Assembly (NCBI RefSeq): GCF_023091245.1
Contig: NZ_JAHWXN010000001.1
Coordinates: 1,488,001 to 1,552,000 of the forward strand
Reading direction: 5' to 3'
From: Microbacterium croceum
GTDB taxonomy: Bacteria > Actinomycetota > Actinomycetes > Actinomycetales > Microbacteriaceae
DNA: 64,000 nt
The position numbers were made by a program, and so were the translations under genes. Below are positions 41,937-52,787 of this stretch, one piece after another. Within the stretch, counting starts at the first letter, position 1. Every line of letters begins with the position of its first letter. Under the pieces are notes generated by a model. It was not told the origin of the DNA and did no database searches. It worked only from the letters and a program-made list of their open reading frames with translations.

Positions 41937-43154
41937 CTATGCGGCCGGCGGCACCCGGTCGGCGAGGATGGCGCGGCGCTGGTCGCCGATCCTGGTGAGG
42001 ATCAGCGTGGCGCTGCGATCGCCGCGCAGCGTGAGCTTCTTGCGGAACGCCGCCGGGTCGACATCGACTCCGCGCTTCTTGATCTCCAGGCTGCCGATGC
42101 CCTCGGACTTCAGCACCGCGCTGATCGCCTTCGGGTTCGCCGACATGGTCTCGCGCACGCGGAACGTCTGCACGAACGGGCTGGTGACCGCGGCGTCCGA
42201 CGTGAGGTAGGCGATCCGCGGGTCGAGCATCCCGGCGTCCAGACTCCGCGCGACGTCACCGATCAGGCGCGCACGGATCACGGCGCCGTCCGGCTCGTGG
42301 AGGAAGGAGCCGAGTTCGCGCGCCGGTGCGTCCTCGGCGTCGGCGCCCGCCGTCAGCTCGTACGACTGGTCACCGCGCATGACCAGCGCCGCGCGCCGGA
42401 TACCGGGGCGCGCCAGTACTCCTGTCCAGACCACGAGCTCGACGACGCTGCCGTCGGCGCTCACCCATTGCGCTTCCGCGTCGGCCGGCAGGGCGTCGCG
42501 ATCGTGCGCCGGTCCCAGCTTGATGCCGGTCGGCACGCGGGCGGCGAGGTCGAACGCCCAGTCCAGCGAGGGGGAGTAGTCGTCGGCCGAGACGCGGCGG
42601 GTCTCGCTGTGCCCCGAGGTGCGGCGTGCGGGATCCATCCACACCGCGCCGCTGCTCGAGAGGTCGGCGTCCTCTGCCGTGCTGTGCCGCACGACGGTTC
42701 CGGAGTCCGCGCCATCGACAGGACCGAACGGCGCAAGGTTGTACGCGGCGATCGCGGCGGTGACCTCGTCAGCGTCGACGGCGAGCACGTCGAGGCCCGC
42801 CCCGGCGAAGGCGAGCGCGTCACCGCCGATGCCGCAGCCGAGATCGGCGACGCTCGTGATGCCGGCGCGCCGGATGCGCTGCGCGTGACGCACCGCGACC
42901 GGCAGACGGGTGGCCTGCTCGAGCCCGGCGCGGGTGAACAGCATCCGCGCGGCGAACGCACCGAACTTCGCGGTCGCCTTCGCACGCAGATGCGCCTGGC
43001 CGACCACCGCCGACACCAGGGCGGGGGAGTGGCCGGCGGCGCGCAGCCGAGACACGGCGCGTGCCACCTCGGCGGTGGAGTCGATCGGGCCGAGCCCGTC
43101 GAGCAGCTCCAGACCGTCGGGGGTCAGCAGGGCCTGCAGTTCGGACATCTCCAC
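41937..43154 (-). CDS. Class I SAM-dependent methyltransferase with THUMP-like C-terminal domain
   Basis: A 405-residue protein. The SAM-binding motif is V-A-D-L-G-C-G-I-G-G-D-A-L (near 100-112) with acidic motif II V-L-A-V-D-A-D-E. A short N-terminal helical region precedes it. The C-terminal part (I-A-Y-L-T-S-D, then G-I-G-S-L-E-I-K-K-R-G-V-D-V-D) matches the THUMP-like domain in actinobacterial putative RNA methyltransferases. Substrate unknown. The GTG start is 6 nt after TAGGCT, with no Shine-Dalgarno, so it is likely leaderless. Confidence 0.85.
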   Translation of the reverse strand: MEMSELQALLTPDGLELLDGLGPIDSTAEVARAVSRLRAAGHSPALVSAVVGQAHLRAKATAKFGAFAARMLFTRAGLEQATRLPVAVRHAQRIRRAGITSVADLGCGIGGDALAFAGAGLDVLAVDADEVTAAIAAYNLAPFGPVDGADSGTVVRHSTAEDADLSSSGAVWMDPARRTSGHSETRRVSADDYSPSLDWAFDLAARVPTGIKLGPAHDRDALPADAEAQWVSADGSVVELVVWTGVLARPGIRRAALVMRGDQSYELTAGADAEDAPARELGSFLHEPDGAVIRARLIGDVARSLDAGMLDPRIAYLTSDAAVTSPFVQTFRVRETMSANPKAISAVLKSEGIGSLEIKKRGVDVDPAAFRKKLTLRGDRSATLILTRIGDQRRAILADRVPPAA

Positions 43155-43207
43155 ATGCCCAGCCTAGGCCGCGGGCGCCGCGGTGGAGGTGCTGCGCACG
43201 ATGCGGA

Positions 43208-43234
43208 TTGGCACTCGCATTGCATGAGTGCCAG
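43208..43234 (+). promoter_or_regulatory. CIRCE operator 1 (HrcA site) upstream of groES
   Basis: TTGGCACTC-N9-GAGTGCCAG matches the CIRCE consensus TTAGCACTC-N9-GAGTGCTAA at 15 of 18 arm positions, with intact dyad symmetry in the inner seven bases. It overlaps the expected -35 region of the TAGACT promoter at about 43243. Confidence 0.8.
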
Positions 43235-43252
43235 CGGAGCGCATAGACTGGA

Positions 43253-43279
43253 TTAGCACTCTCGGGTTGAGAGTGCGAA
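43253..43279 (+). promoter_or_regulatory. CIRCE operator 2 (HrcA site) upstream of groES
   Basis: TTAGCACTC-N9-GAGTGCGAA matches the CIRCE consensus at 16 or 17 of 18 arm positions. It lies just downstream of the probable -10, over the transcription start, 41 bp before the groES GTG. With the first site it allows repression by HrcA and induction by heat shock. Confidence 0.92.
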
Positions 43280-43319
43280 CAAGTCTTTCGTGTCAGCGTC
43301 AAGAAAGAAGAGGTAGACC

Positions 43320-43616
43320 GTGTCGGTTTCCATCAAGCCGCTCGAGGACCGCATCGTCATCAAGCAGGTCGAGGCCGAGCAGACCACCGCGAGTGGCCTG
43401 GTCATCCCCGACACCGCCAAGGAGAAGCCCCAGGAGGGCGAGGTCGTGGCGGTCGGCCCCGGTCGCATCGACGACAACGGCAACCGTGTTCCGCTCGACG
43501 TCGCCGTGGGCGACCGCGTGCTCTACAGCAAGTACGGCGGCACCGAGGTGAAGTTCGGCGCAGACGAGTTCCTCGTCCTGTCGGCCCGCGACGTCCTCGC
43601 GGTCGTCGTTCGCTGA
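43320..43616 (+). CDS. groES: Co-chaperonin GroES
   Basis: A 98-residue co-chaperonin with I-K-P-L-E-D-R-I-V at the N-terminus, the mobile loop [10 protein letters not shown], and K-Y-G-G-T-E-V-K near the C-terminus. It caps GroEL. The GTG start follows an AAGAAGAGG Shine-Dalgarno. Two CIRCE sites precede it. No groEL follows: a terminator and a rarD gene come next, so groEL must lie elsewhere. Confidence 0.97.
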   Translation: MSVSIKPLEDRIVIKQVEAEQTTASGLVIPDTAKEKPQEGEVVAVGPGRIDDNGNRVPLDVAVGDRVLYSKYGGTEVKFGADEFLVLSARDVLAVVVR

Positions 43617-43629
43617 ATCAGCGTTCCTC

Positions 43630-43665
43630 GAAGGGGCTCGGGTGCTACGGCGCCCGGGCCCCTTC
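43630..43665 (+). terminator. groES terminator hairpin
   Basis: A 13-bp inverted repeat GAAGGGGCTCGGG / CCCGGGCCCCTTC (one mismatch, 10-nt loop) lies 14 bp after the groES stop, confirming that groES is a single-gene unit here. Confidence 0.8.
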
Positions 43666-43785
43666 TGCATGTCCGGATGGCGACGGCAGAGCGCGCTCGG
43701 ACACGCACCATCCGTTTCCTGCCAAACTCTCGGCGCTCTCCCTCCCGCGCATCGGAGGGGTTCGCCGCGGGCATAGGGTTGTGCG

Positions 43786-44721
43786 GTGACTCCCGACACG
43801 ACCACGCGCGCGACACAGATGGCCGGGGTCGGATTCGCCGGAGCCGCCTACCTGCTCTGGGGCGTCCTTCCTCTCTACTTCGTCCTCCTCAAGCCCACCG
43901 GGCCGTGGGAGGTCGTGGCGTGGCGGGTGCTGCTCTCGTTCGTGTTCTGCCTCGTGCTGCTCACGGTGATGCGGGGCTGGGGCGCCTTCCGCGCGATCAT
44001 CCGTCAGCCGAAGCTGCTGGGGTGGACAGCGTTGGCGGGCCTGCTGATCTACGTCAACTGGCAGGCGTTCCTCATCGGCACCCTGACCGACAACGTGGTC
44101 GAGACCAGCCTCGGCTACTTCATCAATCCGATCACCACCGTGCTCCTCGGAGTGTTCGTGCTGGGAGAGCGCATCCGCCGACTCCAATGGGCCGCCATCG
44201 CGATCTCTGCTGTCGCTGTCGCCGTGATCGTGGTCGCGCACGGCTCGATCCCGTGGATCGCGCTCTCGCTGACGGCCTCCTTCGGCCTCTACGGCCTCAT
44301 CAAGAAGAAGATCGGGCCAGCGGTCGACGCGGTCAGCGGGCTGACCCTCGAGTCGTTCTGGCTGATCCCGATCGCGATCGTGCAGTTGATCATCGTGGCG
44401 CAGACCCCAGGGGGCCTCACGATGGGCACCCAGGGCGTCTGGCATGCGACCCTGCTCGCGCTGGCGGGCGTGGCCACGGCGGTGCCGCTGCTGCTCTTCG
44501 CCGCGGGCACCAGGCGCGTGAACCTCACCGTGATCGGGATGATCCAGTTCCTCACCCCGGTGATGCAGTTCATCATCGGGGTCGCCGTGCTGCACGAGCC
44601 GATGCCGGCGGAGCGCTGGGCGGGGTTCATCATCGTCTGGATCGCCATCACGGTCTTCGTCGTCGACCTGCTGCTCGCCGCCCGTCGCGGTCGCCGGATA
44701 GCGCAGGCAGCACCCGTCTGA
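43786..44721 (+). CDS. rarD: EamA family transporter RarD
   Basis: A 311-residue membrane protein with ten helices in two EamA halves. It opens G-A-A-Y-L-L-W-G-V-L-P-L-Y-F-V-L-L-K-P, the RarD signature; Y-F-I-N-P-I and Q-F-L-T-P-V-M-Q-F-I-I-G-V mark the two half-repeats. Substrate is not known for this family. The GTG follows TAGGGT by 6 nt with no Shine-Dalgarno, so it is likely leaderless. Confidence 0.9.
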   Translation: MTPDTTTRATQMAGVGFAGAAYLLWGVLPLYFVLLKPTGPWEVVAWRVLLSFVFCLVLLTVMRGWGAFRAIIRQPKLLGWTALAGLLIYVNWQAFLIGTLTDNVVETSLGYFINPITTVLLGVFVLGERIRRLQWAAIAISAVAVAVIVVAHGSIPWIALSLTASFGLYGLIKKKIGPAVDAVSGLTLESFWLIPIAIVQLIIVAQTPGGLTMGTQGVWHATLLALAGVATAVPLLLFAAGTRRVNLTVIGMIQFLTPVMQFIIGVAVLHEPMPAERWAGFIIVWIAITVFVVDLLLAARRGRRIAQAAPV

Positions 44722-44866
44722 TCCCAGGTCGCAGAGTGCGGGGAACGCGGTGTCGGATCGTTAACGCACCGAGATACTTGCGACCCCTGTGCGCGTGTCT
44801 CACACCCTAGGGTTAGAGCACCCGACCGTGGTCTCGATCCACGTTCAGTTACGCAAGGGAGCACCA

Positions 44867-46123
44867 ATGAACGCATTGAAGGGTTCGCGTACCGCGAAGG
44901 TCTTCGCAGGAATCGCGCTGCTCAGCGCGTCCGCCGTCGTCGTCGCCGGCTGTAGCAGCACGCCATCCGACGGAGGTACGGATAGCGGCAAGCCGGCTGC
45001 CGACCTCACTCTCAAGCTCGGCTCGCTGCTGCCCCAGACGGGGTCGCTGGCATTCCTCGGCCCGCCCATGGAGTCCGGCGTCGGGCTGGCCGTACAGGAG
45101 GTCAACGAGGCGAAAGCCGGCATCACGATCGACCTGACCGCGGAGGATGAAGGCGACACCGACACGAAGGCGTACGAGACGTCGATCACCAAGCTGCAGG
45201 GCGCTGGTGTCTCCGCGATCGTCGGCGCTGCCGCATCCGGTGTCTCCAAGCTGATCCTCGACGGCAACGTGAGCGCGGGCATCCTCCAGATCTCGGCTTC
45301 GAACACGTCTCCCGACTTCACCACGTGGGATGACGACGGACTGTACTTCCGCACCGCCCCCAGCGACCTGCTGCAGGGTGAGGTGCTCGGCAACCTGATC
45401 GCCGAGGACGGCGCCAAGACGCTCGGCATCATCTACCAGAACGACGCCTACGGCACCGGCCTGTTCGACGCCATCAAGACGACGTTCGAGGGCACCGGCG
45501 GCGAGGTCGTCGCAGACGCATCGTTCAACGTCGGTGACGCGCAGTTCGACGCACAGGTCGAGACCATCAAGGCGCAGAACCCCGACGCGGTCGCGATCGT
45601 GTCGTTCGACCAGTTCAAGACCATCGCGCCGCTGCTGGTCAACGCCGGCATCTCGGCCGACAAGTTCTACATGGTCGACGGCAACCTGTCCGACTACGGC
45701 GACGAGATCCCGGTCTCGCTCGAAGGCGCGCAGGGCACGAAGGCGGGCCCCGTTCTCGAGGACGACTTCACCGACCGCCTCCAGGCGTACTGGACGGGTG
45801 AGGGCAACGCCGAGGTCAAGGACTTCACGTACGCGGCTGAGGCATACGACGCCGTCGTGCTCGTCGCTCTGGCATCTCTCGCTGCCGGTTCGACCGAGGG
45901 TGCCGACATCGCCGCCAAGATGCAGGAGATCTCGGGTGGTTCCGGAGACGGTGAGAAGTGCACCAGCTTCGCCGACTGCGCCAAGATCATCAACGATGGC
46001 GGCACGGCCGATTACGACGGCTACTCCGGCGAGGTCACGTTCGACGAGAACGGCGACCCGCAGGGTGCCACGATCGGCATCTACAAGTACGGCGCGGACA
46101 ACATGATCTCCCGCACCAACTGA
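44867..46123 (+). CDS. ABC transporter substrate-binding lipoprotein, branched-chain amino-acid (LivK/Peripla_BP_6) type
   Basis: A 418-residue exported lipoprotein. The signal peptide ends in a lipobox V-A-G-C with Cys29 as the lipidated residue. The mature part begins L-K-L-G-S-L-L-P-Q-T-G-S-L-A-F-L-G-P, and I-V-G-A-A-A-S-G-V lies in the first lobe, both typical of LivK-type proteins. The ATG has AAGGGAG 6-7 nt upstream; the frame back to 44789 is not needed. The permease and ATPase genes lie just downstream on the opposite strand, so the importer is built from two convergent units. The ligand cannot be named; LivK-like proteins also bind amides and urea. Confidence 0.9.
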   Translation: MNALKGSRTAKVFAGIALLSASAVVVAGCSSTPSDGGTDSGKPAADLTLKLGSLLPQTGSLAFLGPPMESGVGLAVQEVNEAKAGITIDLTAEDEGDTDTKAYETSITKLQGAGVSAIVGAAASGVSKLILDGNVSAGILQISASNTSPDFTTWDDDGLYFRTAPSDLLQGEVLGNLIAEDGAKTLGIIYQNDAYGTGLFDAIKTTFEGTGGEVVADASFNVGDAQFDAQVETIKAQNPDAVAIVSFDQFKTIAPLLVNAGISADKFYMVDGNLSDYGDEIPVSLEGAQGTKAGPVLEDDFTDRLQAYWTGEGNAEVKDFTYAAEAYDAVVLVALASLAAGSTEGADIAAKMQEISGGSGDGEKCTSFADCAKIINDGGTADYDGYSGEVTFDENGDPQGATIGIYKYGADNMISRTN

Positions 46124-46156
46124 TCACACGATCCGATCATCTGATCAGATCACAAG

Positions 46157-46189
46157 CGAAGGCCCCGGATGCAGCATCCGGGGCCTTCG
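46157..46189 (+). terminator. Strong terminator after the substrate-binding protein gene
   Basis: A perfect inverted repeat CGAAGGCCCCGGATG / CATCCGGGGCCTTCG with a 3-nt loop lies 33 bp past the stop. Confidence 0.9.
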
Positions 46190-46198
46190 TCGTGTGCG

Positions 46199-46297
46199 GG
46201 CCCTTCGACGGGCTCAGGGACCCGGGGTGGGTCGGGACTGGGCTGAGCGCCGTGGGTGCTCCACCCCGATGGGGCGCTGAGCGTGTCGAAGCGCCCG
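46199..46297. repeat. REP-like inverted pair
   Basis: CTTCGACGGGCTCAG near 46205 and its near-complement CTGAGCGTGTCGAAG near 46278 face each other about 60 bp apart, within GC-rich sequence. The unit resembles the CTTCGAC-x-x-GCTCAG repeats I recall as frequent between genes in Microbacteriaceae. It lies between two converging genes that each have their own terminator. Confidence 0.6.
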
Positions 46298-46302
46298 GTA
46301 CA

Positions 46303-46338
46303 GAAGAGGGGCGGATGCCGCAGCACCCGCCCCTCTTC
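46303..46338 (-). terminator. Terminator of the liv permease/ATPase operon
   Basis: A 12-bp inverted repeat GAAGAGGGGCGG / CCGCCCCTCTTC with a 12-nt loop lies just after the livF stop on the minus strand. Confidence 0.8.
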
Positions 46339-46347
46339 GAGAACCGC

Positions 46348-47102
<755 letters not shown>

Positions 47103-47106
<4 letters not shown>

Positions 47107-48146
47107 GCGTTGCCCTTCTCGTCGGGGTCGACGGTGCTCGTCGCTTCGAGCTCCGCCTCGGCCTCTGCTTCGATCTTCTCGCGGAGTCGGCGGGCGGCGT
47201 CGTTCTCGATCACGGGGATGCGACCGGTCACGGCACCGAGGTCGACGTCCTGATGGGCGCCGAGATAGGCGTCGATGACCGCAGGGTCCTCCATGACCTC
47301 GTCGGGCGGTCCCTCCGCGACGACGCGGCCCTCCGCCATCACCACGACCCAGTCCGCGATGTGGCGGACCATGTGCATGTCGTGCTCGACGAACAGCACC
47401 GTCATGCCCAGACCCTTGAGGTCGAGGATGTGGTCGAGCAGCGACTGGGTGAGCGCGGGGTTGACGCCGGCCATCGGCTCGTCGAGCATCACCAGGGTCG
47501 GATCGCTCATGAGCGCGCGTGCCATCTCGAGCAGCTTGCGCTGACCGCCGGAGAGCGAGGCGGCGAAGTCCTTCTCCTTGGCGTCGAGCTTGAACCGGGC
47601 GAGCAGTTCGCGCGCCTTCTCCTCGATCTCGGTGTCCTGCGTGCGCCACAGGAAGGGGAACAGGCTCGACCAGAACTTCTCACCGCGCTGGTGGGGAGCT
47701 CCGAGCTTCATGTTCTCGAGCACGGTGAGCAGCGACAACGACTTGGTGAGCTGGAACGTGCGCACCTGACCCATGCGGGCGACCTTGAACGACGGGACAC
47801 CCGAGAGATTCGTGCCGTCGAACGACCACGTGCCGCTGTTGGGCTTGTCGAATCCGCAGAGCAGGTTGAACAGGGTGGTCTTGCCGGCGCCGTTCGGGCC
47901 GATCAGCGCCGTGATCGCTCCGCGCGGGATCTCGAGGTGATCGACGTCGACGGCGGTCAGACCTCCGAAGCGCCGCTGCACGGCGTCGACGATCAGGATC
48001 GGATCGACCTTGGCGACGCCGGGCTTCACTTCTCCTTTGGTCAGGCCGGTGGTCTTCGGACGCCGGATGCTCCCCGTCGTGGGTGCGACGGCCGGCGCCC
48101 CCTCTGCGGAGGCGGGGGCGGATTCGGGATTCAGTTCATTTGACAA
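47103..48146 (-). CDS. livG: ABC importer ATP-binding protein LivG, with N- and C-terminal extensions
   Basis: A 347-residue ATPase: G-P-N-G-A-G-K-T-T (Walker A), F-Q-L-T-K-S-L-S (Q-loop), L-S-G-G-Q-R-K-L-L-E (signature), V-M-L-D-E-P-M-A-G-V-N-P (Walker B) and F-V-E-H-D-M (switch). It is longer than a typical LivG of about 255 residues: about 48 residues precede the ATPase core and a Glu/Ala-rich tail of about 45 follows. The start is a TTG; a GAGGGAG Shine-Dalgarno lies 7 nt upstream inside the livM end, which decides for this unusual codon. Confidence 0.93.
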
Positions 48147-49113
48147 AGGTCATCTCCCTCTTGTCTCCGAGGATGCCCTGGGGGCGGAAGATCACGAGCA
48201 GCATGAGCGCGATGCCGACGAAGATGAACACCAGTGTCGACGCCTGGCTGTCGGACATCGGCAGGATGCCGGCCTTGGCCATCGACGGAAGCAGGTTCGC
48301 CATGAACGCGAACACGACCCAGAAGAGGATCGCGCCCAGCGTCGGACCGAACACGGTGGCGGCACCGCCGAGGAGCAGGACCGTCCACAGGAAGAAGGTC
48401 AGCGAGGTCGAGTAGCTGCCGGGGACCACCGCAGAGGGGAGGACGAACACGATCCCCCCGGCCGCTCCGATCACGCCACCGACGACGAGAGCTTGCATCT
48501 TGTAGGCGAAGACGTTCTTGCCGAGCGAGCGGACGGCGTCCTCATCCTCGCGGATGCCCTTGAGCACGCGGCCCCAGGGGCTGCGCATGAGCGACCACAC
48601 CAGCAGAATCGCCACGAGCAGCACGATCAGGCCGAACACACGGTTCCACAGGTCGTTCGCGCTGTAGGTCCACGGGCCGAAGCCGTAGGTGCCAGGCGGG
48701 AACGGGTTCGCGTCGCGGAAGCCGCCGTTGTACTGCGCGAGTCCGTCGGCCGAGTTGGTGAACTCGTCGAAGACCTGCGTCGTGAACAGCAGACGCACGA
48801 TCTCACCGGCGGCGATGGTGGCGATGGCCAGATAGTCGGCGCGCAGTCGCAGCGTCGGGATGCCGAGCAGCACCGCGAACAGGGCGCCCCCGAGCAGGCC
48901 GATCAGCATGCCGATCCACCAGGGCAGACCGAAACTCAGCACGGAGATGGCGTAGCCGTAACCGCCGATGGCCATGAAGGCCGCCATGCCGAAGTTGAGC
49001 AGTCCGGCGTATCCGAAGTGCACGGCGAGTCCGGTGGCCGCCAGAGCGTAGGCCAGCGTGACCGGGCTGAAGAGGTAGACGGCGGTGTTGGAGAAGATGC
49101 TTCCGAAGTCCAT
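48136..49113 (-). CDS. livM: ABC importer permease LivM
   Basis: A 325-residue permease with about nine helices. A-V-H-F-G-Y-A-G-L-L-N-F-G and W-G-R-V-L-K-G-I-R-E-D-E-D-A are the diagnostic blocks, the latter being the ATPase-contact loop of LivM. The ATG at 49113 follows 5 bp after the livH stop. The large frame to 50562 that includes it runs out of frame through livH and is not a gene. Confidence 0.93.
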   Translation of the reverse strand: MDFGSIFSNTAVYLFSPVTLAYALAATGLAVHFGYAGLLNFGMAAFMAIGGYGYAISVLSFGLPWWIGMLIGLLGGALFAVLLGIPTLRLRADYLAIATIAAGEIVRLLFTTQVFDEFTNSADGLAQYNGGFRDANPFPPGTYGFGPWTYSANDLWNRVFGLIVLLVAILLVWSLMRSPWGRVLKGIREDEDAVRSLGKNVFAYKMQALVVGGVIGAAGGIVFVLPSAVVPGSYSTSLTFFLWTVLLLGGAATVFGPTLGAILFWVVFAFMANLLPSMAKAGILPMSDSQASTLVFIFVGIALMLLVIFRPQGILGDKREMTFVK

Positions 49114-49118
49114 GGTGA

Positions 49119-50468
49119 TCAGCCCAACCTTTCCCTGCGTCCCAAGAGCCCTTGTGGTCTGACGAGCAGGATCACGATCAGGACGACCAGTGCGCTCGCG
49201 TACTTCAGATCGGACGGGATCCACAACGTCGAGACCTCGACCGCGATGCCGACGATGAGGGACCCGACGAGTGCACCGAACGCCGTGCCGAGACCGCCCA
49301 GGGTGATCGCCGCGAAGATGAGCAGCAGCATCTGCATACCCATGTCCCACTTCACGCCGGGGCGGAAGTACGCCCACAGGATGCCGGAGATCGCGGCCAG
49401 CGTGCCGGAGAGGATCCAGACGTACCGGACGACCTTGTCGACGTCGATGCCGGATGCGGCGGCGAGCTGCGGGTTGTCGGAGATGGCGCGTGTGGCCTTG
49501 CCGATGCGGGTGCGGGTGAGGAAGAAGGCCACCCCGAGGATCACGATGATGCTCACGCCCATCGCGATCATGTCGATATAGGAAAGGGAGACCGGCCCGA
49601 ACTGGATCGGAGTGGGGCTGGCTCCGGGGAGCTGCCGCGTGCCGCCGCCGATCAGGTATTGGAACGCGTACCGCAGCGCGAGCGAGAGTCCGATGCTGAC
49701 GATCATCAGCTGGACGACACCGAGGCCCCGTCGTCGCAGCGGTCGCCAGATTCCGGCGTCCAACGCCCAGCCGAACAGGCCTCCGCCGATCACGGCCGCG
49801 GCGATGCCGAGCCACAGCGGAAGGTGCCAGAACGTCGTGGTGACCAGGGCCACCAGGCCGCCCCAGGTGACCATCTCGGCGTGGGCGAAGTTCGACAACC
49901 GGGTGGTGCCGTAGATGAGCGCGGCGCCCATCGACGCCAGCGCCAGCAGCAGGCCGAAGTTCAGACCGCCCACCAGGCGGGACAGCAGCTGGTCGATGAA
50001 GGAGACCGTGATCCGCTCGCCCTCGCCGAGGAACAGGTTCATGATCTTGGTACCGGTGAGACCGAACTCGACCTCGAACGATGCCGTCGTTCCGGCGATC
50101 GGCTGCGTACCGGGGGGCAGCAGGCTCGCATCGACGATGACCCCGTCGGGGAGCGTGGACTCGTCGACGGTGAGGGTGTACTTCTCCTTCTCGGGGACGT
50201 ACAGGCGCCATTTGCCCTCGGCGTCCGTCTCGGTCTCGCCTTTGAAGCCCTTGCCTTCGATCGTCATGACGACGCCGTCGACGGGTTGGTCGTCGAAGGT
50301 GATGACGCCGGCGAAGTAGAAGTCCGTGACCTCTTGGCCGTCGTCGGTCGTCTCCGCGGATGCGGACGCCGCGGGTTGCAGCACGAGAGCGGATAGGGCG
50401 ATCAGTATGCCGAGGAAAGCGACGACCCAGGGGCGCCTTCTCTGCACGGCGAGTGTTGTGGGTCCCAC
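49119..50468 (-). CDS. livH: ABC importer permease LivH fused to an exported N-terminal beta domain
   Basis: A 449-residue protein, about 150 longer than ordinary LivH. Residues 13-38 are a signal-peptide-like helix ending A-S-A-S-A. Residues 48-140 form a carboxypeptidase-regulatory/SpaA-like beta-sandwich pattern (F-A-G-V-I-T-F-D-D-Q-P-V-D-G-V, then G-K-W-R-L-Y-V-P). From about residue 157 a normal LivH follows (L-S-N-F-A-H-A-E-M-V-T-W-G and the late T-L-G-G-L-G-T-A-F-G-A-L-V-G). The extra domain should sit outside, where the binding protein docks. The GTG with GGAGG just upstream is the start; a TACGCT hexamer is a possible -10 further up. First gene of the livHMGF operon. Confidence 0.9.
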   Translation of the reverse strand: MGPTTLAVQRRRPWVVAFLGILIALSALVLQPAASASAETTDDGQEVTDFYFAGVITFDDQPVDGVVMTIEGKGFKGETETDAEGKWRLYVPEKEKYTLTVDESTLPDGVIVDASLLPPGTQPIAGTTASFEVEFGLTGTKIMNLFLGEGERITVSFIDQLLSRLVGGLNFGLLLALASMGAALIYGTTRLSNFAHAEMVTWGGLVALVTTTFWHLPLWLGIAAAVIGGGLFGWALDAGIWRPLRRRGLGVVQLMIVSIGLSLALRYAFQYLIGGGTRQLPGASPTPIQFGPVSLSYIDMIAMGVSIIVILGVAFFLTRTRIGKATRAISDNPQLAAASGIDVDKVVRYVWILSGTLAAISGILWAYFRPGVKWDMGMQMLLLIFAAITLGGLGTAFGALVGSLIVGIAVEVSTLWIPSDLKYASALVVLIVILLVRPQGLLGRRERLG

Positions 50469-50543
50469 GCAACCTCCACTGTGAGTGCTGTGTCTGCGGC
50501 ATCGGGTGTGCACCGCGGACCTGGACGGTGCATTTGAGCGTAG

Positions 50544-52244
<1,701 letters not shown>

Positions 52245-52257
52245 CAGCACACCGTCG

Positions 52258-52302
52258 GATCACGGCTCGGGAGCGAATCGCTCTTGGGCTCGAGTCGTGA
52301 TC
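52258..52302 (+). terminator. Imperfect hairpin after guaB
   Basis: GATCACGGCTCG and CGAGTCGTGATC pair with one mismatch around an inner GAGCG/CGCTC helix, starting 14 bp after the guaB stop. It probably terminates guaB. Confidence 0.55.
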
Positions 52303-52319
52303 GGCCTACCCTGGCAGGC

Positions 52320-52634
52320 ATGTGCCGCAACATCGTTCCGTTGAACAACTTCGAGCCCGCTGCGACCGACGACGAGTGTCACGACGCCGCGCTGCAGTTC
52401 GTGCGCAAGATCTCGGGCACCAGCAAGCCGTCCAGAGCCAACCAGGCCGCGTTCAACGAGGCGGTCGAGCAGATCGCGCGCGCCACTCGCTTGCTCGTGG
52501 ACAGTCTCGTGACCACGGCTCCGCCGAAGAAGCGCGAAGACGAGGCGGCGAAGCGGCGCGCCCGTTCCGCGGAGCGGTACGAGGCCATCCGGGTCTATCA
52601 GCAGGAGAAGCGCGCCGCGCGCACGGCGTCCTGA
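52320..52634 (+). CDS. DUF2277 domain-containing protein
   Basis: A 104-residue protein beginning M-C-R-N-I-V-P-L-N-N-F-E-P-A-A-T-D-D-E, the conserved opening of DUF2277, with Q-F-V-R-K-I-S-G-T following and a basic, Arg/Lys/Ala-rich C-terminal helix. Function unknown. A TACCCT hexamer ends 7 nt before the ATG and no Shine-Dalgarno is present, so the short start is preferred over an upstream GTG. Confidence 0.88.
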   Translation: MCRNIVPLNNFEPAATDDECHDAALQFVRKISGTSKPSRANQAAFNEAVEQIARATRLLVDSLVTTAPPKKREDEAAKRRARSAERYEAIRVYQQEKRAARTAS

Positions 52635-52787
52635 GGGCGAGCCCTGCGCCCCGCGTGATCAGGCCTGTGCCAGAATCGACTCAAAACCCCGCTCGACTTT
52701 CCCGCTGAGCTCCCGGTGTTGAAGGGCATCGAGAGCTCGCGTCGGCTTCATCTCCGGCCGGGAACCTCCCCAAGGAGAGCCGCATAC

